This document shows positions 5,953-7,142 of a stretch of 7,142 nucleotides of DNA, piece after piece. The notes under the pieces are model-generated. The model ran no database searches and was not told where the DNA came from. It was given only the letters and a program-made list of their open reading frames with translations. Position 1 is the first letter of the stretch; each line of letters starts with the position of its first letter. Location of the stretch: contig USGS01000074.1 in NCBI GenBank assembly GCA_900554275.1, forward strand, positions 1 to 7,142, given 5' to 3'. Source of the stretch: an uncultured Eubacteriales bacterium. Its GTDB lineage: Bacteria > Bacillota > Clostridia > Oscillospirales > Oscillospiraceae. Made by a program: the position numbers and the translations under genes.

Positions 5953-5963
5953 CGATAGAAAAT
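5945..5963 (-). repeat. Right terminal inverted repeat of the transposase-bearing element
   Basis: Reverse complement ATTTTCTATCGGTCAAGAT, 15/19 identical to the left repeat at 4523-4541. Its outer edge is 3 bases from the stop codon of the Zot-like gene (5967-5969), so the element abuts that gene. Confidence 0.55.
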
Positions 5964-5966
5964 GCA

Positions 5967-6683
5967 TCACCACACAGACCATTCCTTCGGCGGCAGCTCT
6001 TTCCGGCTGAAGCTGTTGAACAGCTTCCAAAGCGGGGGTGCATAGATCCACTGGGTGTCGAGGATCGGCAGACCAAAGTAGTAGTGGTCAATGATCTGAT
6101 GGGTATTCTCATCAATGCCAACCTTGCGGCGGATGCGCTTGCAGACTACGAACCGGGGAAGCAGGGACTTCTTGACAACGAAGTAGTTCTGTGCAAGGCG
6201 GCGGAGGGTAATGTCCATATCCTCGTAGCTCTGCGAGAACACATCCACGGGGCACTTGTAGTGCCGGTGGTACTTGTACCAGTAGATGGCAGCGGGGCTG
6301 AAGGTCTTATAGGCGCGGTTGTTGTATTCGATACCGGCTTCATCGATGATAACACGACCGTCCTCGACCATCACTTTGCCAATATCATCCTTTGGATCGA
6401 GCTGGTAGCTGCCGGTGATGGGCACGTTGGAATAGACCGGCTCAGAACGCTTGAAGAGCGGCGTTCGATCCAGCAGCCAGCCGGAGAATTTGCCGGGATG
6501 GTTACGCGCCCAGGTGATGAAACGGGACTCTCGCATACTCTGTTTGGCCAGGTAGGCGGCAAAGGTAGTCTTACCGCTGCCAGGGACGCCGAAATAGACG
6601 TTGAGGACGGTCTTAGGCGGACGGGGCAGCAGCCAACGGTAGAGCTTGAAACCCAAGATGAGCAGGAAGATAAGGAGCAGCAT
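5967..6683 (-). CDS. Zot/pI-family filamentous phage morphogenesis ATPase
   Basis: A 238-residue membrane-anchored P-loop ATPase of the Zot (zonular occludens toxin) family, equivalent to gene I protein of inoviruses, which drives coat subunits onto phage DNA during extrusion through the inner membrane. Seen: an N-terminal membrane helix (about 1-18, MLLLIFLLILGFKLYRWLL), Walker A GVPGSGKTT (32-40), and Walker B VIIDEAG (111-117) followed by the conserved stretch YNNRAYKTFSPAAIYWYKYH, typical of Firmicutes Zot-domain proteins. The ATG at 6683 has GGAGG 7 bases upstream; an in-frame ATG at 6875 would overlap the coat gene and is rejected. It lies 80 bases downstream of the coat-like gene, across a long hairpin. 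The toxin name comes from the Vibrio CTXphi homologue; nothing here suggests toxin activity. The C-terminus stops 3 bases from the IS repeat, so a lost tail cannot be excluded. Confidence 0.88.
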   Translation of the reverse strand: MLLLIFLLILGFKLYRWLLPRPPKTVLNVYFGVPGSGKTTFAAYLAKQSMRESRFITWARNHPGKFSGWLLDRTPLFKRSEPVYSNVPITGSYQLDPKDDIGKVMVEDGRVIIDEAGIEYNNRAYKTFSPAAIYWYKYHRHYKCPVDVFSQSYEDMDITLRRLAQNYFVVKKSLLPRFVVCKRIRRKVGIDENTHQIIDHYYFGLPILDTQWIYAPPLWKLFNSFSRKELPPKEWSVW

Positions 6684-6708
6684 AGCAAAACCTCCATAGA
6701 TAGAATAC

Positions 6709-6751
6709 GGGGGCAGGGGCGAGCGACTTCGTGCGCTCGCGCCCTGCCCCC
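6709..6751 (-). terminator. Long GC-rich hairpin between coat-like and Zot-like genes (attenuator or RNA stabiliser)
   Basis: The arms GGGGGCAGGG (6709-6718) with CCCTGCCCCC (6742-6751) and GCGAGCG (6719-6725) with CGCTCGC (6734-6740) give 17 pairs with one bulged base (6741) and an 8-base loop. It sits 12 bases after the coat-like stop codon and about 25 bases before the Zot-like ATG. On the minus strand no T-run follows, so complete intrinsic termination is unlikely. In M13 a terminator directly after the major coat gene keeps coat mRNA abundant and downstream genes low; the same role is inferred here. It would also fold in single-stranded virion DNA. Confidence 0.6.
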
Positions 6752-6763
6752 TTCTCACTTGGC

Positions 6764-6952
6764 TTAGTGAGAGAGGCTCTTGAACAGAGCCACACCAGCC
6801 ATAGCGATGCCGATCACGGCGGGAACCAGCAGGATCGGGGTCTCGACCACAGCCGTACCGATGGACTTCATCCAATCGACACAGGAGGTCAGCACACTGC
6901 CGATGTCAGTCAGCAGAGTGGACAGGGCGGAAGCAGCAGTCTGAGGGATCAA
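6764..6952 (-). CDS. Candidate major coat protein of a filamentous phage (pVIII-like)
   Basis: A 62-residue peptide with an amphipathic N-terminal half (about 5-32, containing Asp16, Asp26 and Lys29), Glu37, one membrane helix (about 38-57, PILLVPAVIGIAMAGVALF) and a short basic end (KSLSH). Inovirus coat proteins have this shape: polar amphipathic outside, hydrophobic middle, basic tail toward the DNA. No cleavable signal peptide is evident, as in phage Pf3. The call rests on architecture and position directly before a Zot/pI gene, not on sequence identity. The start is uncertain: TTG at 6952 is the first possible codon after an in-frame TGA, but it directly abuts the Shine-Dalgarno AAAGGAG. 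Later in-frame choices (GTG at 6895, ATG at 6871) lack a binding site and would remove most of the amphipathic half. An extended -10 promoter lies just upstream. Confidence 0.66.
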   Translation of the reverse strand: MIPQTAASALSTLLTDIGSVLTSCVDWMKSIGTAVVETPILLVPAVIGIAMAGVALFKSLSH

Positions 6953-6959
6953 CTCCTTT
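6946..6959 (-). promoter_or_regulatory. Extended Shine-Dalgarno overlapping the coat-like gene start
   Basis: AAAGGAGTTGATCC on the minus strand matches the complement of the Firmicutes 16S rRNA 3' end (AAAGGAGGTGATCC) at all but one base. The proposed TTG start (6950-6952) lies inside this match, which is unusual, since a start is normally 5-9 bases beyond AGGAG. Confidence 0.6.
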
Positions 6960-6966
6960 CATCGAG

Positions 6967-6994
6967 ATTATAACAAGCCTTGCGGCCATGTTAG
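6967..6994 (-). promoter_or_regulatory. Candidate strong promoter of the coat-like gene
   Basis: On the minus strand perfect TATAAT (6967-6972) is preceded by TGT, giving an extended -10 element, with CTAACA (6989-6994) 16 bases upstream (four of six matches to TTGACA). The predicted start near 6960 would put the Shine-Dalgarno almost at the 5' end of the mRNA. A dedicated promoter suits an abundant coat protein. Confidence 0.6.
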
Positions 6995-7142
6995 CGGGAA
7001 CAGAGAATTTTGAATACCTTTGCCAGGAAGCAGAGAATGACAACGGTAAAGAGATAGAACACAGGTTCAGCGGCCAGGAAGTCCGCGACAGCGCCCCAGC
7101 CCTTTAAGTTTCCTTCCTTTTGCTGCTTTTTTGCATGTGCTT
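6991..7142 (-). CDS. C-terminal end of a membrane-anchored protein (partial, runs off window)
   Basis: About 50 codons of an open frame ending in TAA at 6991-6993; the start lies beyond 7142 and no ATG, GTG or TTG with a suitable ribosome-binding site is seen inside. The visible part has a Lys/Gln-rich stretch (KKQQKEGNLKGWG), then AVADFLAAEP, one membrane helix (VFYLFTVVILCFLAKVFKIL) and a short basic tail ending CSR. It lies directly upstream of the coat-like gene, with its stop inside that gene's -35 region. A C-terminal anchor with a short basic cytoplasmic tail is the layout of inovirus pIII or small coat proteins, but the fragment is too short to name. Another frame is open to a TAA at about 7105, so the exact frame at the edge needs the neighbouring sequence. 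Confidence 0.5.
   Translation of the reverse strand, partial: AHAKKQQKEGNLKGWGAVADFLAAEPVFYLFTVVILCFLAKVFKILCSR

Larger units (their letters stand above)
4523..5963 (-). mobile_element. IS30-family insertion element (about 1.44 kb, unusually long leader)
   Basis: The boundaries are set by the 15/19 inverted repeat at 4523-4541 and 5945-5963, enclosing an intact IS30-family transposase. The element is longer than most IS30 members (about 1.0-1.25 kb) because some 375 bases separate the right end from the transposase start; that leader is full of hairpins. No target-site duplication is seen, which may mean the ends have recombined, the true ends lie elsewhere, or the transposase belongs to the larger prophage. 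A shorter element ending near 5630-5640 is possible but has a poorer repeat. Confidence 0.5.

Noticed and set aside
5851..5966. A 38-codon minus-strand frame overlapping the Zot-like stop codon (TGATG)
   Set aside because: Poor Shine-Dalgarno spacing, and it would read through the terminal repeat and palindrome; probably chance.
5967..6683. Zot-like protein as a tight-junction toxin
   Set aside because: The name is historical; the sequence shows only the P-loop morphogenesis domain and an N-terminal membrane helix, with no secreted toxin segment.

Overview
The window looks like chromosome from a spore-forming, moderately GC-rich member of the Clostridia, most likely an Oscillospiraceae-type gut bacterium. 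This is inferred from a class A RNase P RNA, a SpoVM/SipL sporulation pair, clostridial Shine-Dalgarno sequences and a GC-rich third codon position. Genus cannot be fixed from the sequence alone.

Layout. Bases 1-156 (minus strand) hold the 5' part of rnpB, cut by the window edge, with a consensus housekeeping promoter at 164-192. Upstream on the same strand is a compact sporulation cluster, in transcription order: a 52-codon membrane peptide gene (1832-1990), a 24-codon spoVM (1752-1826) whose Shine-Dalgarno lies in the last codons of that peptide gene, and sipL (201-1694). A sigma-E-like promoter for sipL overlaps the 3' end of spoVM. SpoVM and SipL both act on the coat scaffold ATPase SpoIVA, so this is a spore-coat basement layer module. 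Before it come a hairpin terminator (2044-2067) and a DivIVA-like coiled-coil gene (2113-2703). Divergent from that gene is putP (2923-4443, plus strand), a sodium/proline symporter with a near-consensus promoter and a strong terminator.

The right-hand 2.6 kb is accessory DNA, all on the minus strand. In transcription order it holds the end of a membrane-anchored protein that runs off the window, a 62-residue protein resembling a filamentous phage major coat protein, a long hairpin, a Zot/pI-type morphogenesis ATPase, and an IS30-family transposase preceded by about 375 bases rich in hairpins. The coat-hairpin-ATPase order resembles the virion module of an inovirus (filamentous phage), so this is probably one end of an inovirus-like prophage in a Gram-positive host. 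The transposase is flanked by a 19-bp imperfect inverted repeat (15/19 identical, 4523-4541 and 5945-5963). The right copy ends 3 bases from the ATPase stop codon. The transposase is therefore either an IS that landed at the prophage edge or the prophage's own mobilisation enzyme; the window cannot decide.
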